From the NCBI RefSeq assembly GCF_013341275.1, contig NZ_CP054476.1, positions 2,964,988 through 3,028,987 of the forward strand: a stretch of 64,000 bases of DNA, written 5' to 3'. Below are positions 63,726 through 64,000 of the stretch, piece after piece. How positions within the stretch are numbered: the stretch's first letter is position 1; every line of letters begins with the position of its first letter. The notes under the pieces are model-generated. The model had not been told where the DNA came from. It searched no databases and saw only the letters and a list, made by a program, of their open reading frames with translations. The stretch is from Methyloligella sp. GL2 (lineage in GTDB: Bacteria > Pseudomonadota > Alphaproteobacteria > Rhizobiales > Methyloligellaceae). The position numbers and the translations under genes were made by a program.

Positions 63726-64000
63726 TTAGAAATACCCTTCGCGCTTCTTCATCTCCATGGCGCCGGCCTGATCGTGGTCGATCAGACGCCCGGCGCGCTC
63801 GGAGAATTTGGCGCTCAATGTCTCTTCGATTACGGCAGCAAGATCCGTCGCGTCCGACTCCATGGCCGCGGTGAGTGGGTAGCAGCCCAGGGTGCGGAAG
63901 CGAATCTTGCGCATTGCCGGCTCTTCGCCCGGCTTCAGCGGCAGGCGTTCGTCGTCGACCATGATGAGCTGGCCGTCGCGCTCCACCACCGGGCGCTCCT
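63726..64000 (-). CDS. cysD: sulfate adenylyltransferase subunit 2, C-terminal part (5' end beyond window)
   Basis: About 90 residues are visible; the frame is open to the window edge. [32 protein letters not shown] and the ending [21 protein letters not shown] are the CysD C-terminal hallmark. CysD is the ATP-sulfurylase catalytic subunit, paired with CysN immediately downstream. Confidence 0.96.
   Translation of the reverse strand, partial: ERPVVERDGQLIMVDDERLPLKPGEEPAMRKIRFRTLGCYPLTAAMESDATDLAAVIEETLSAKFSERAGRLIDHDQAGAMEMKKREGYF

Overview
The window is high-GC chromosomal DNA from an alphaproteobacterium, most likely a Hyphomicrobiales (Rhizobiales)-type organism. The best evidence is the murA - DUF2948 - hisD - UPF0262 - infA - maf - yacG - tRNA-Phe order at 53-58.5 kb, plus the bactofilin, DUF2853 and PQQ-associated families. 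No species can be named from the sequence.

Layout. (1) 0-4.3 kb: end of a PQQ-associated ABC binding protein, its beta-propeller partner, a bactofilin, an RraA-like protein, and an aquaporin fused to a DUF2853 domain. (2) 4.3-42 kb: an accessory region with five secreted sulfatases (4.3, 21.0, 24.5, 29.4 and 39.6 kb) and two DUF1254 proteins (6.2 and 38.2 kb). Between them lie a PAPS-type sulfotransferase homologue, a TetR-HlyD-ABC export cassette resembling E. coli CecR-YbhGFSR, a thioredoxin-CcdA-like fusion, a DUF2950/DUF3300 pair, an MliC-like protein, an alpha/beta-hydrolase that lacks the serine nucleophile, an ABC-F ATPase, two further alpha/beta-hydrolases and a GT39 + GT2-GtrA glycosylation pair. 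(3) 42.2-53.05 kb: an AT-richer gene for a HARE-HTH/PD-(D/E)XK nuclease-like protein, then an integrated element of about 9.7 kb in tRNA-Phe. The element is bounded by a perfect 48-bp direct repeat. It carries a tyrosine integrase, an excisionase-like gene, HTH regulators, a replication-type gene with three internal iterons, an HK97-type capsid gene and tail-fibre-like genes, but no recognisable terminase, portal or protease. (4) 53-64 kb: housekeeping genes (YacG, Maf, IF-1, UPF0262, HisD, DUF2948, MurA, tRNA-Thr, L-serine dehydratase), a nuclease-like gene with a partner of unknown function, and a sulfate-activation locus (TauE/SafE permease, CysN, CysD).

How it may fit together (inference): the secreted sulfatases could release sulfate from organic sulfate esters, and CysD/CysN activate sulfate inside the cell. 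The CysN here ends in what looks like a remnant of an APS kinase without its P-loop. The tRNA-Phe element is the most system-like novelty: a very small phage-derived or satellite-like unit with a candidate replication origin inside its initiator gene.
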